64,000 nucleotides of DNA. Origin: Treponema sp. (GTDB lineage: Bacteria > Spirochaetota > Spirochaetia > Treponematales > Treponemataceae). Location: positions 19,808-83,807 of the forward strand of contig JAEDFM010000004.1 of assembly GCA_016292805.1 (NCBI GenBank), in the 5' to 3' direction. Numbering within the stretch: position 1 is the first letter of the stretch; every line of letters starts with the position of its first letter. The translations under genes were made by a program, and so were the position numbers. The notes under the pieces were generated by a model. That model made no database searches. It had not been told where the DNA came from and saw nothing but the letters and a program-made list of their open reading frames with translations. Below, piece by piece: positions 18,497 through 27,495 of this stretch.

Positions 18497-19556
18497 AATC
18501 ACTTTCCCTTACAGTAATTCCATTTAGAGTATATATATCTTTTTTCTTAAAATTGTTTTCGTAAATTGTAGTTACAACATAGCCTTCTTCAAAGAAAATC
18601 TTTTCTGTGTAATTACCGGCAATTTCTGTATAATTTTTTGAAAGCTTTAAATCATTATTTTCGTAATACTTATAATCTGGTGGAATTTCCTGGCCGTGAT
18701 TAAAAGTAAATTCCATTCTTTTATTCATTGTATTTTTAATTTTTTTGTAAGTTGAATCTGTATATTCCTGTTCCTTTACAGTCTGTAAAACAAGCCTATT
18801 TTCAGAATCATAGGAATAATGGTTTTCAGAAATTAAGACAGTTCTTCTTTTTTCAGTTTTTTCGTCATCAACACTTAGGCTTACAATTGTTTTAACTGGC
18901 TTAGAATTTTCGTTATAGGAAATTGTTGTAATTGTATTATTCTGTTCAATAACCTTCTCATAAGGAATATAAGAGCCTGGATTATATTTGTATTCCTGAC
19001 TTTTAATTATTTTTGCTGATGAAATATCAGGAATAGACCACTCTTCTTTTTTTACAAAACGACTGTCAGAATCATAATAATTTCGTTCAACTTTTTTTTC
19101 ATTTACAGAAGTTAATACAGTATATTCATTTTCAACTTCTGGAATTAAAATTTCATTCTGGTAAGTATATATTTTAAGCCTACCTTTACTGTCAGTTATA
19201 GTATTTTCCTGAATCTCATTTTCATCTACAGGCTTTGCATCTTCCGGAATTTCTTCAGCCGTAACAACAGGAAGCTCTTCAGGTTCATATGCTGCCTGGG
19301 AAAAAGAGTTTGACATCTCTTCAACATTATCCTGAATTGCTTGTGCATTTAATGCAAATTGATTTTCAGATTCTGCTTCCGATAATGAAGTTTCATTTTC
19401 TGGTTCAAGGATATTCTGTTCAGAGCGTTCTATAGCTGCCTGATTATAATCAGTTAACTGACCATCATTTTGCACAGTATTCTGTTTTTTCTTACAGCCA
19501 GAAAAAATCAGTAATGAGAAAAATAATACTGAAAGTAAAAAAACTTGTTTCTTCAA
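18489..19556 (-). CDS. Lipoprotein with YD/Rhs-like short repeats
   Basis: The protein has 355 residues. The signal ends IFSG-C (Cys20) followed by KKK. A Glu/Asn/Gln-rich low-complexity linker runs from about 25 to 110. The C-terminal two thirds hold short repeats with the pattern Y-(D/N)-S/E-x-(S/N)-(R/K)-x-V: 'YYDSDSRFVKKE', 'SYNENSKPVKTI' and 'SYDSENRLVLQT'. These resemble degenerate Rhs/YD strands that make antiparallel sheets. Many lysine/glutamate strands follow. No enzyme motif is seen. It lies between ftsY and lolE with 2-base and overlapping junctions. Role unknown; a periplasmic or surface lipoprotein is inferred. Confidence 0.8.
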   Translation of the reverse strand: MKKQVFLLSVLFFSLLIFSGCKKKQNTVQNDGQLTDYNQAAIERSEQNILEPENETSLSEAESENQFALNAQAIQDNVEEMSNSFSQAAYEPEELPVVTAEEIPEDAKPVDENEIQENTITDSKGRLKIYTYQNEILIPEVENEYTVLTSVNEKKVERNYYDSDSRFVKKEEWSIPDISSAKIIKSQEYKYNPGSYIPYEKVIEQNNTITTISYNENSKPVKTIVSLSVDDEKTEKRRTVLISENHYSYDSENRLVLQTVKEQEYTDSTYKKIKNTMNKRMEFTFNHGQEIPPDYKYYENNDLKLSKNYTEIAGNYTEKIFFEEGYVVTTIYENNFKKKDIYTLNGITVRESDYE

Positions 19557-19558
19557 AA

Positions 19559-20425
19559 TTATAGACCTAAAAATTCATCAATATATTTTTCTGCATCAAA
19601 GGGTTCAATGTTTTCGTATTTTTCACCAGTACATACATAAGCAACTGGAAGACCTAATTCTTTTCCAATAGAAACTGCAACGCCACCTTTTGCAGTTGAA
19701 TCATATTTTGTCATAATGATGGCATCAACACCAACAGCCTCATTAAAAACTTCAGCCTGACGCAATGCATTCTGTCCTGTGGTTGCATCAATAACAATGA
19801 TTTTTTTATAACAGCCTTCGTCAGCTTTTGTAGCGCAGGTTCTGTCAATTTTCTGAAGTTCACGAACCAGGTTTTCCTTATTGTGAAGACGACCGGCAGT
19901 ATCTGCCAGAACAAGACCTGGACCTTTTGATTTAAGTGCTTCAGCCGCATCATATACAACTGCACTTGGGTCACTGCCATGCTGATGGCTTACAACACGC
20001 ACTCCAACTTTTTCTCCGTGCATTGCAAGCTGTTCAATGGCTGCCGCCCGGAAAGTATCTGCACTTGCCATTACAATATTTTCTAACCCCTGATTTCTAA
20101 ACATATTGGCCAGTTTGGCAACCGAGGTTGTTTTACCAACTCCATTTACCCCCAACATCATCCAAACATTTATTTTAGATAAATCAGGCTTTAATTCAAT
20201 CTGTTTTACATGCTGCAAAAGTAATTCTTTTAACTTTAAGAGGATTTGATTCTGATCATCAATTTTTTCTTTGCGGCAAATCTGTTCCAGTTCATCTGCA
20301 AGAAGAAATGCAGTTTTTGCACCAACATCACCTTCTACCAGCATATCTGTCAGATTTTCAAAAAATTCTTCATCAATTTTTTTACTGAATAATGATTTAA
20401 ATTTTTCACCAAAAGATTTTTTCAT
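19559..20425 (-). CDS. ftsY: Signal recognition particle receptor FtsY
   Basis: The protein has 288 residues; it is the NG core only, without the long acidic A domain of E. coli. The N four-helix region is ~1-80. GTPase motifs: G1 GVNGVGKTT (92-100), 'DTFRAAAIEQL', G3 'LADTAGRLHNKENL', 'TKYDSTAKGG' (G4/insertion), and the C-terminal 'YVCTGEKYENIEPFD'. It docks SRP-ribosome complexes at the inner membrane. The start follows the preceding PEGA-protein gene by 2 bases. A short FtsY is common in spirochaetes and Gram-positives (family knowledge). Confidence 0.95.
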   Translation of the reverse strand: MKKSFGEKFKSLFSKKIDEEFFENLTDMLVEGDVGAKTAFLLADELEQICRKEKIDDQNQILLKLKELLLQHVKQIELKPDLSKINVWMMLGVNGVGKTTSVAKLANMFRNQGLENIVMASADTFRAAAIEQLAMHGEKVGVRVVSHQHGSDPSAVVYDAAEALKSKGPGLVLADTAGRLHNKENLVRELQKIDRTCATKADEGCYKKIIVIDATTGQNALRQAEVFNEAVGVDAIIMTKYDSTAKGGVAVSIGKELGLPVAYVCTGEKYENIEPFDAEKYIDEFLGL

Positions 20426-20427
20426 TT

Positions 20428-22101
20428 TTATTCCTCTACTTCAGCTGTATTAATTTCTATTGCATTTTCATCTGTTTCATTTTGATTTGAAGTATCAATT
20501 TTTATAACATCTTCGAAAATTATATCAGTTGTTTTTGCTTTCTTAGGTAAAACGGTATTTGCAGCAATAAGGTAACGAACCAATTCATAACCAAACCAGA
20601 CACCACAACCTAAGGAAACATAATTAGTTATATATGAAGCAGTTCCCCATTTTTTTGCCCTGTTATAACTTTCATCAGTTTTTAAGATATAGTAGGCATC
20701 TGTATAATTATTGAATTTCCCTGAGCAAATGAATTTTGGAATCAAGGAAACCATAAGAGCCGAATATGAACCATACATCCACTTACGGCGCTTATCTATG
20801 TAATCTGCATTATTTTTTAGATTCTGTTTTACTTTAAGGGTTATACCAGTTTCCACATCCTTTTCGGGAATATAATAAAAACCGGAAAGACCTTCTTTGT
20901 TAACAATCTGTCCAAGAATCGTCTGACCATTGATTGTAATTTTTGAATAATTGTTTTCCAGTTTATCTACACTTTTTCCATTTGCGTAGATAGAAACTTC
21001 AGAATCATTCTGATTCAACAAATATACAAAGCTGTCATTTTCCTGTTCCAGCTGAATTTCAATTAAATATTTGTGATTTCCTAAAAAATCGTATGTAGTA
21101 GAAATTGATTTATAACCGTCTGCCTGCACCTGAAAAGAACTTATTCCAGAATGAACCCTTAAACCATCTTTTCCCAGAGTCTGAATTTCATCATTAAAAT
21201 AAAATTTAACATTCTGAGCTTCTTTAGGAGATACAAAAATATTTAATTCTACAGGCATTGAATTTGTTATGGCTGGTACAAGCTTACCTGCAATACTATT
21301 TGCAATTACATCAAGTTCCCTTAAACTGCCAACTTCCATAACAGAGGCAATTCTTTTAGAACCAGGAAAAAGATAAGCATCAATATTTACACTTAGATAA
21401 TCGCCAAAGCTGGTAATTTTACCTGTAATAAGAGTATTGATTTTTGCAGAATAAACTTCTTTTTCAAAAGTATAAGAACCGATTCCTTCACTTAATGCAG
21501 CTGCACTTGGAGTAAACAGCTTTGAAACATCATCCCTATAAAAGGTAATAGTTTCCTGAGAAATAAGGGATTCATTTTTAACAAACATGTTCTTAAAAAG
21601 ATAAAGCCATTTTTTTCCTTCTGTAGAAATATCCAATGAAGAATATTTTCCGGAATCTACCATAGCTTGATTTTTTTCGGACAAAGCTTTTTCTTCAGCT
21701 TCTTCCTCTAGATTTACTCTGAGTTTTTCTTCCAGCTCCTTTATCTTTTTATCAGCTTCATTTATTTTTTTTGAAAGCTGTTTTTCGGAATAATTATTTA
21801 GAACAAGATTATCTCTTTTTTTATATTCTGCAGATAACTGCAAAAATAAAGACAGACGATTTTTCTGCAGCTCGTATTTTTTTCGCTCAAATTTTTCATC
21901 TGGAGTTACATCTCTGTTTAATGTATTACCCAGGCTGTTCAAAATAAGAGATGGCATAGAATCGCCTAATGCTTTTAAAATCTGAGAATCTGTTTTATTA
22001 GATTCAAAATGCTGTGCACCAATAACCCAGTTTTCACTCCAAAGCGACGAACAAAACAGCATGAGAAAAATGGAAATGTAGAGTTTTAAATTACTCTTCA
22101 T
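20428..22101 (-). CDS. Exported PEGA-domain protein with coiled coil and C-terminal membrane segments
   Basis: The protein has 557 residues. The run ATG-ATG-ATG-AAG places possible starts at 22107-22101; I use the last because it gives a tidy signal peptide (MKSNLKLYISIFLMLFCSSLWS). It overlaps the prfB 3' end by about 11 bases. A charged coiled coil spans roughly 70-145 ('KKINEADKKIKELEEKLR'). Residues ~295-365 resemble a PEGA beta-sandwich ('SSFQVQADGYKSISTTYDF'). Two hydrophobic stretches lie near the C-terminus, around 'SYSALMVSLIPKFICSG' and 'YVSLGCGVWFGYELVRYLIA', followed by an acidic tail. The topology suggests an inner-membrane-anchored periplasmic protein. Function unknown. Confidence 0.78.
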   Translation of the reverse strand: MKSNLKLYISIFLMLFCSSLWSENWVIGAQHFESNKTDSQILKALGDSMPSLILNSLGNTLNRDVTPDEKFERKKYELQKNRLSLFLQLSAEYKKRDNLVLNNYSEKQLSKKINEADKKIKELEEKLRVNLEEEAEEKALSEKNQAMVDSGKYSSLDISTEGKKWLYLFKNMFVKNESLISQETITFYRDDVSKLFTPSAAALSEGIGSYTFEKEVYSAKINTLITGKITSFGDYLSVNIDAYLFPGSKRIASVMEVGSLRELDVIANSIAGKLVPAITNSMPVELNIFVSPKEAQNVKFYFNDEIQTLGKDGLRVHSGISSFQVQADGYKSISTTYDFLGNHKYLIEIQLEQENDSFVYLLNQNDSEVSIYANGKSVDKLENNYSKITINGQTILGQIVNKEGLSGFYYIPEKDVETGITLKVKQNLKNNADYIDKRRKWMYGSYSALMVSLIPKFICSGKFNNYTDAYYILKTDESYNRAKKWGTASYITNYVSLGCGVWFGYELVRYLIAANTVLPKKAKTTDIIFEDVIKIDTSNQNETDENAIEINTAEVEE

Positions 22102-23228
22102 CATCATCGTCGTCAGCACCATCCATAGGAAGACCTTTCCATTTAGCAACAAGGTAGGCATTCATAAATTCATCCAGGTCTCCATCCATAACAGCCTGAA
22201 TGTTTCCTACTGAATAACGGGTTCTAAGATCTTTTACCATTGTATATGGACAGAAAACATAAGAACGAATCTGACTGCCAAAAGAAATTTCTTTCTTTTC
22301 TGCCGCAAACTTGGAATTTTCTTTTTCCTTCTGTTCTCTGTAGTATTCGTAAAGTCTGGCTTTAAGCATGTTCATACAAGACTGTCTGTTCATAATCTGA
22401 CTGCGTTCAGACTGACAGGCAACCACAATACCTGTAGGAAGATGTGTAAAACGAACGGCAGAGTCAGTTTTATTTACATGCTGTCCACCCTTTCCACCTG
22501 CACGGTAGGTATCTACTCGTAAATCTTCAGGTCTGATATCAACTTCAATTGTGTCATCAAGAACAGGATATACATAAACTGAAGCAAATGATGTATGTCG
22601 TCTTGCATTTGCATCAAAAGGTGAAATACGAACCAGACGATGAATACCACCTTCGCCCTTTAAATAACCGTAAACAAAATCACCTGAAACCTGAATTGTA
22701 ATTGATTTAAGGCCACCTTCGGCTTCCAGTTCATCCATTACTTCAGTTTTATAGCCATGTCGTTCAGCCCAACGCAAATACATACGGCTTAGCATATAAA
22801 CCCAGTCACAGGCTTCTGTTCCACCAGCTCCGGCGTGAACGGTAAGATAAGCGTCATTCTGATCAACTTCGCCACTTAAAAGATTGAGAATATTTAACTG
22901 TTCAAATGTTTTTTTGTTGGCATCCAGCATTGAACGAACTTCATCTTCATCTGCAGTATCACCAGACTCTGCAGCAAGCTCGTACATTGCATCTAAATCG
23001 TCCATATCAGAAAGAAGTTTTCTCCATGGATCTACTCGTTTTTTTAATTTACGAATCTGGGACATTACCTTTTCTGCGGCTTCATGATCATCCCAGAAAC
23101 CAGGAGCTTCTGTAAGCTTTTCTTTTTCTTTAATTGCTTTATCTATAGCGTCCGAGTCAAAGACGCCCCCAAACGTTTTGAATTTCTGCTTTTAAGTCCT
23201 CAATAGGAATTTTTACTTCTTCTAACAT
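22091..23228 (-). CDS. prfB: Peptide chain release factor 2, with programmed +1 frameshift
   Basis: The full gene starts at ATG 23228. Frame 0 gives 23 codons ending C-T-T then TGA (23159-23157); reading resumes in +1 at GAC (23158) for 355 codons, giving 378 residues. The site is the canonical one: GGGGG-CGT-CTT-TGA-C, with the G-run acting as an internal Shine-Dalgarno three bases before the CTT. RF2 reads UGA and UAA. The SPF recognition tripeptide is at 202-204, and GGQ at 247-249 ('GGKGGQHVNKTDSAVRF'). The C-terminus is unusually acidic (DDDDDEE). Low RF2 stalls the ribosome at UGA and promotes the shift, so the protein controls its own level. It heads the long (-) gene run. Confidence 0.97.
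23156..23172 (-). promoter_or_regulatory. RF2 +1 programmed frameshift site
   Basis: The minus strand reads GGGGGCGTCTTTGAC across this span (embedded at codons 20-24 of prfB): a G-rich anti-SD-binding stretch, three spacer bases, slippery CTT and an in-frame TGA followed by C. This is the conserved autoregulatory element of most bacterial prfB genes. Confidence 0.96.
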
Positions 23229-23234
23229 ACCCTA

Positions 23235-23263
23235 AAGATAACAAGAAAATGCAAATTTTACAA
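23235..23263 (-). promoter_or_regulatory. prfB promoter, near-leaderless
   Basis: On the minus strand -35 TTGTAA (23263-23258), 17-base spacer, -10 TATCTT (23240-23235), then only six bases (TAGGGT) to the prfB ATG. Transcription would start at or next to the start codon. Its -35 abuts the -35 of the divergent promoter. Confidence 0.55.
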
Positions 23264-23292
23264 TTGATTTTCTATATAGCAAAATTTATAAT
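23264..23292 (+). promoter_or_regulatory. Promoter of the FN3/TPR exported protein gene, near-leaderless
   Basis: -35 TTGATT (23264-23269), 17-base spacer, -10 TATAAT (23287-23292), then six bases to the ATG at 23299. No Shine-Dalgarno sequence is possible in so short a leader. Confidence 0.7.
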
Positions 23293-23298
23293 ATTTAT

Positions 23299-24165
23299 AT
23301 GAAGAAATTAATTACTTTATTTACCGCAATTTTTATAACAACTACTCTTTTTGCTCAGCGACCTATTGTGCAGGATATTCAGGCTGTTGCAGGTAAAGGT
23401 AGAACAATTAATGTAAACTGGACACTTCCAGAAAATCCTGATGAACCTATTACAGAGCTTCAGATTTATAAAAGTGACCGTCAGATTTCTTCATACGAAC
23501 AGATTGAAAAACTGCAGCCAATTGCTTATGTTTCTCCATCTACAACAAACTATCAGGATACAGCAAACGATTTTAAAGATTATTATTATGCTGTAATAGC
23601 TGTTACTTCAAAGCCTTGCACCATATTGATTGCAAGTGTAAATGCTACAGTAAACGGTGCCCATCTTATACCTAAAAAAAATGCTTCAAAGGTTCCACAA
23701 AAGAAGATAGAAGAAAAGCTTTATACAGATGGACAGATTCGGGAAACTCCACTTCCATTTGTAAGCTTTGTAGATGGAATGAATCAGGAAGATATTATTA
23801 CACCAGAAACTGCTGAAGCTGTAAAAAGTCTTTCCTTCACAAAAGAAAAAAAGAACTCTTTATTACGCCCTTATATTTTTGAAGAAGATTTAGTATCTCC
23901 AGATGGGGGAGATGATTATTTATTATTTGATATTCTTAAAAATTATTTTGCTCCAAAAAAATATTCTGAAGCTATTATTCAGCTGGAAAAATTAATTGGA
24001 ACAAACATCAGTCAAAAGACACGCAACAGAGCTTATTTCTATATTGGTGAATCTGAATACTTTATTGAAGATTACAATAAGGCAATTATGTACTTTGTAA
24101 AGGTAGAAAGCATTTACCCTATCCAGGCAAAACGCTGGATAGATTCTTCTTTAGATCAGCTTTAG
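23299..24165 (+). CDS. Exported protein with FN3-like and TPR-like regions
   Basis: The protein has 288 residues with a signal peptide ending LFAQ (about residue 20). An FN3-type sandwich spans ~24-112 ('INVNWTLPENPDEPITELQIYKSD ... DYYYAVIAV', quoted in parts). A linker rich in Lys, Glu and Pro follows, and the last ~90 residues are helical with TPR-like spacing ('YSEAIIQLEKLI', 'RAYFYIGESEYFIEDYNKAIMYFVKV'). It could link periplasmic partners, since both modules bind proteins. It is transcribed alone, divergent from prfB, and its TAG stop overlaps the TAA of the opposite-strand TPR gene (24162-24165). Confidence 0.82.
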   Translation: MKKLITLFTAIFITTTLFAQRPIVQDIQAVAGKGRTINVNWTLPENPDEPITELQIYKSDRQISSYEQIEKLQPIAYVSPSTTNYQDTANDFKDYYYAVIAVTSKPCTILIASVNATVNGAHLIPKKNASKVPQKKIEEKLYTDGQIRETPLPFVSFVDGMNQEDIITPETAEAVKSLSFTKEKKNSLLRPYIFEEDLVSPDGGDDYLLFDILKNYFAPKKYSEAIIQLEKLIGTNISQKTRNRAYFYIGESEYFIEDYNKAIMYFVKVESIYPIQAKRWIDSSLDQL

Positions 24166-26252
24166 TAAATGCTTCTGAGCAATTCAAGAATTGCTGGGCG
24201 TTCTACAGCTTTTTTGATTTCTTTTACAAGATCTTCACCAGTAACAACTTTATTCTGAACAACAGTATTTCCGTTATCATCAGCATTAGGAACTGTATCA
24301 ATTCCGCTTTCCTGAACCATCGGCATTTTTTCAAGAATAAGTTCATCATCAATATTTATACGGTCATAAAAACCGTGATATGTAATTTCTGCTTCTGAAA
24401 CTTCTTCTCCAGGAACAGTTACAACAAGAGTACCAACAACATCATCATCCTTATAAAAAAGTCCTGTACCAGAATCTGCAGTTCTTACACAGCCCTTTTT
24501 AATAATTTTGAATTCTGCACCCTTAATAATATTTTCTGATTTACCAAGATCAATCAAAACTGTTTTACCATTTCTATCCAGAATTTTTCCGCGAACAGTG
24601 AGCTTATCTAATACAGCATTTCTAAAACGGCGGAGAACTGTTGAATAACGATTATTACCAGTAGAATAGAAAGAACTTTTAAAAGTTTCCGTTCCTGTAC
24701 GACCAGAGTACATAGTTGCACTTAAAGTCATATCTTCAGCACCTTCGCTTAAGCTTACCATAATAAAGTAATCAAACTTATTTGAACGGGCATTACGGAA
24801 AGCTTCTCCATAACCACTTACAGGAGTAACCTGAGTTTTTACAGATGTAATTGCAACACCACTAAAAATATCAGCACAAGCCTGAGCTGTAAGGCGGTCA
24901 GAACCAGCATGACGCAAAGAGGAACCATTTTCTGTATAGAAAATAGCAATGTTCCATCGAGTTTTATCTAAATAGAAAGGATCTACATTCCATTTTTTTG
25001 CAAGAGTTTTTTCAAGAAGACTGTTATAGGCTTCGATTGTGTCTGAAACAGCAACTGGAAGTTTTTCATTAGAATGATCTTTTATAAACAAAAGCTGTCT
25101 AAGATAAAGCTCGTGCATTCCGTTCATTTGAAGTGTATCTGCGTATTTAAGGCGAGCCTGAATATTCATTGGATCCAGAATCAAGGCTCTCTGATATTCA
25201 TAGGAACTGCCAGATTTATCGTAACGGCTTTCATACTGAGCCGCATTTGCAACATGATATTTTGCCCAGGCTCCACGGCGATTATCTTCCAGAGAAAGTA
25301 TATTGCGAATAGAAAACTCCATCTGGGTACGCATCAATTCATCCTGAGGATTGATGCCTAAACCTGTAGACCAGATTGAAATAGCTTCTTCTTCATCACC
25401 AAGCTTATCAGTAGCAACACCTTTTAAATACCAGGCAGAAGAATTTTTTCTATCACGACTGATAAGGAAATCACAAAGATCAATTACTTCGCTGTAGCGA
25501 TGCTGGAAATATAAAATTGTAGAAAGCAATTCGTAAGCTTTGTCGAAATCACCATTTAATTCTACAGCAATGCGGGCCTGTTTTTCGGCAGTTGAATAAT
25601 CACCTTTCATTAAATAAATAACACTTGAAAGATAATGAACCTCGCTGTCACCAGAATAATACTGCAGTGCCTGGCGAAGATATTTTTCTGCCTGAGGATA
25701 ACGGCCAGTTTCTGCGCAAACAAGAGCAAGAGAAAGCAAAGCTTTTCTGTTTGTATTCTGTCGTTTTAAAGCTTCTGTATATTGAGCTTCGGCACCAGAA
25801 AACTTACCGTCATATAATTCAATTTCTGCAAGTCCAAAATGAGCATCAACATCATTTGGATATTTTCTAAGAATTTCATTAAAAACCTGTCTTGCATCTT
25901 CTGTTTTTCCTAAAGCAAGATAAATCATTCCTTTAAGATTCTGAATAGAACTGTTATTTTTTTCGTATTTTTCTGCACTGGTAAGATAAGTTAATGCAAG
26001 ATCATATTCACCAATACGGTATGAGCAGTCTGCTAAACGGAACCAGGCATCAGAATAAGCCGGATTCATATCTACAACTTCAATAAAACACTGTGCAGCC
26101 TGATAGTAGTTTTCATTATTCTGAAGCTGTACACCTTCTTCATAAATCTGCACCGCTGTTTTTTCAGCACCAAACAATGGCATTACAAGGCTTAAAGCAA
26201 AAAACAAACCACCTGTAAGAAAAGCCTTTCTATTCAGATTCTTTTTCAACAT
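24162..26252 (-). CDS. Large exported TPR-repeat protein
   Basis: The protein has 696 residues. After a signal or anchor (hydrophobic 12-28, ending LFGA), about eight TPR units run from ~32 to 310 with canonical W/L-G-Y-A-P spacing ('YYQAAQCFIEVVDMNPAYSDAWFRL'-like, 'YDLALTYLTSAEKYEKNNS'). The region 320-430 is helical. The remainder is a mixed alpha/beta domain ('FDYFIMVSLSEGAEDMTLSATMYSGRTG', then 'VRGKILDRNGKTVLIDLG'), similar to the periplasmic domains that treponemes place after TPRs, with an acidic C-terminus. It overlaps the TlyC-like gene upstream by 23 bases. It probably scaffolds envelope proteins; the exact role is unknown. Confidence 0.83.
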   Translation of the reverse strand: MLKKNLNRKAFLTGGLFFALSLVMPLFGAEKTAVQIYEEGVQLQNNENYYQAAQCFIEVVDMNPAYSDAWFRLADCSYRIGEYDLALTYLTSAEKYEKNNSSIQNLKGMIYLALGKTEDARQVFNEILRKYPNDVDAHFGLAEIELYDGKFSGAEAQYTEALKRQNTNRKALLSLALVCAETGRYPQAEKYLRQALQYYSGDSEVHYLSSVIYLMKGDYSTAEKQARIAVELNGDFDKAYELLSTILYFQHRYSEVIDLCDFLISRDRKNSSAWYLKGVATDKLGDEEEAISIWSTGLGINPQDELMRTQMEFSIRNILSLEDNRRGAWAKYHVANAAQYESRYDKSGSSYEYQRALILDPMNIQARLKYADTLQMNGMHELYLRQLLFIKDHSNEKLPVAVSDTIEAYNSLLEKTLAKKWNVDPFYLDKTRWNIAIFYTENGSSLRHAGSDRLTAQACADIFSGVAITSVKTQVTPVSGYGEAFRNARSNKFDYFIMVSLSEGAEDMTLSATMYSGRTGTETFKSSFYSTGNNRYSTVLRRFRNAVLDKLTVRGKILDRNGKTVLIDLGKSENIIKGAEFKIIKKGCVRTADSGTGLFYKDDDVVGTLVVTVPGEEVSEAEITYHGFYDRINIDDELILEKMPMVQESGIDTVPNADDNGNTVVQNKVVTGEDLVKEIKKAVERPAILELLRSIY

Positions 26253-27015
26253 TCTTAATAACCTTTACCTGATTAATTCTATGTCCTTCCATATCCTGGA
26301 CAATAAAATCATATTCATTCCAGGAAGCCTTTTCATATTTTACTGGTACTTTACCAAACAAGTCGAATACAAAACCACCAAGAGAATCAAAATCTTCGTT
26401 AGGGAATTCAGCTTCTAAAGCTTCATTCAAATCGTCCAAGTCTACGCGGGCATCACAAATCCATACATTATTGTTAATTTCAAGAATATCTTCCTGTTCT
26501 TTATCAAATTCGTCCTGAATATCACCAACGATTTCTTCAATAATATCTTCCATTGTTACAATACCGCTTACTCCGCCGTATTCATCAATAGCAATGGCAA
26601 TGTGAAGATGTCTTCTTTTGAACTCTCTAAGGAGAGAGTCTATTCTTTTACTTTCAGGAACAAAGAAAGCTTTACGGATTATTTTCTGTAAATCAATTTC
26701 CTGATGGTTAGCTATGCATTTAATGATGTCTTTTACATAAAGAACACCAATTACATTATCTATAGAATCTGTATAAATTGGAAATCTGGAATGACCGCTT
26801 TCTGCAATCTTTTTTACCAGGTCTTCCTTAGAAATATTTGCAGCAATAAAGTCTACATCAATACGAGGAACCATAACTTCTTTAACAGAAGTTTCAGAAA
26901 GCTCTTCTACTCCCTGAATCATGTCCTGTTTTTCTTCTGCCAGAATCTGCTTCTGGCGTTCACTCATTGCTTCGCCGTTATGATTTTCTTTTTTCTTTCG
27001 TCCAAATAGGCTCAT
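26230..27015 (-). CDS. CBS-domain protein, TlyC/CorC-like
   Basis: The protein has 261 residues. Two CBS domains are at ~50-110 ('MVPRIDVDFIAANISKEDL ... IYTDSIDNVIGVLYVKDI', in parts) and ~115-170 ('KRRHLHIAIAIDEYGGVSGIVTMEDIIEEIVGDI'), followed by a CorC/HlyC transporter-associated domain (~185-255). There is no DUF21 membrane domain, so it is the soluble class once called haemolysin C; a role in divalent-cation efflux has been proposed for relatives. The gene order phoH - pgpH - ybeY - this gene is conserved in many bacteria and supports the call. The ATG lies 4 bases inside the ybeY end. Confidence 0.88.
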   Translation of the reverse strand: MSLFGRKKKENHNGEAMSERQKQILAEEKQDMIQGVEELSETSVKEVMVPRIDVDFIAANISKEDLVKKIAESGHSRFPIYTDSIDNVIGVLYVKDIIKCIANHQEIDLQKIIRKAFFVPESKRIDSLLREFKRRHLHIAIAIDEYGGVSGIVTMEDIIEEIVGDIQDEFDKEQEDILEINNNVWICDARVDLDDLNEALEAEFPNEDFDSLGGFVFDLFGKVPVKYEKASWNEYDFIVQDMEGHRINQVKVIKNVEKESE

Positions 27016-27488
27016 TTTATAATTGTTTCATCCTTAAGTTTTTTTAATAAATTTTCTTGAATTACAAGCATTTCACATTCAGGAGCTTTATCTGCCTCAA
27101 TGTGTTCTTCTCCGTGATCATATCCATTTAAATGTAATAAACCATGAACAAGAAGTCTTTTTAATTCACTATCTTTATTTTCGTCAAAATATTCAGCATT
27201 TACAGGCAAAGTATCAAGGCTGATTACAATATCACCGGCACAAAACCATTTGCCTTCTTCATCTTCGTATTCTTCACCGTTTTCAAAAGATAAAACATCT
27301 GTAGAACTGTCAATGTTACGATATGCTTTATTTAATTCCTGAATATATGGATCATTACAGAAAAGAAGAGAAACTTCCTCTCCGTCAAACTGAAGTTCTT
27401 CCATTACTTTTAAAACAAATGGTTCTACATTTGAAAGCCAGGAAGGTTCTTCTACTCCATCATATAAACTGATTCCAATTCTATTCAT
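27012..27488 (-). CDS. ybeY: Endoribonuclease YbeY
   Basis: The protein has 158 residues. The zinc motif H-G-x-L-H-L-x-G-Y-D-H ('HGLLHLNGYDHGEEH', near 115-129) is complete, and the upstream 'STDVLSFE' strand is typical. YbeY acts in 16S rRNA 3'-end maturation and ribosome quality control. It lies between the pgpH-like gene (7-base gap) and the CBS gene (4-base overlap), the usual genomic setting. Length is normal. Confidence 0.95.
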   Translation of the reverse strand: MNRIGISLYDGVEEPSWLSNVEPFVLKVMEELQFDGEEVSLLFCNDPYIQELNKAYRNIDSSTDVLSFENGEEYEDEEGKWFCAGDIVISLDTLPVNAEYFDENKDSELKRLLVHGLLHLNGYDHGEEHIEADKAPECEMLVIQENLLKKLKDETIIK

Positions 27489-27495
27489 ACAAATC

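Noticed and set aside
23066..23228. Start of prfB at the internal Met (23065)
   Set aside because: The upstream sequence encodes the normal RF2 N-terminus joined by the canonical CTT-TGA-C frameshift.
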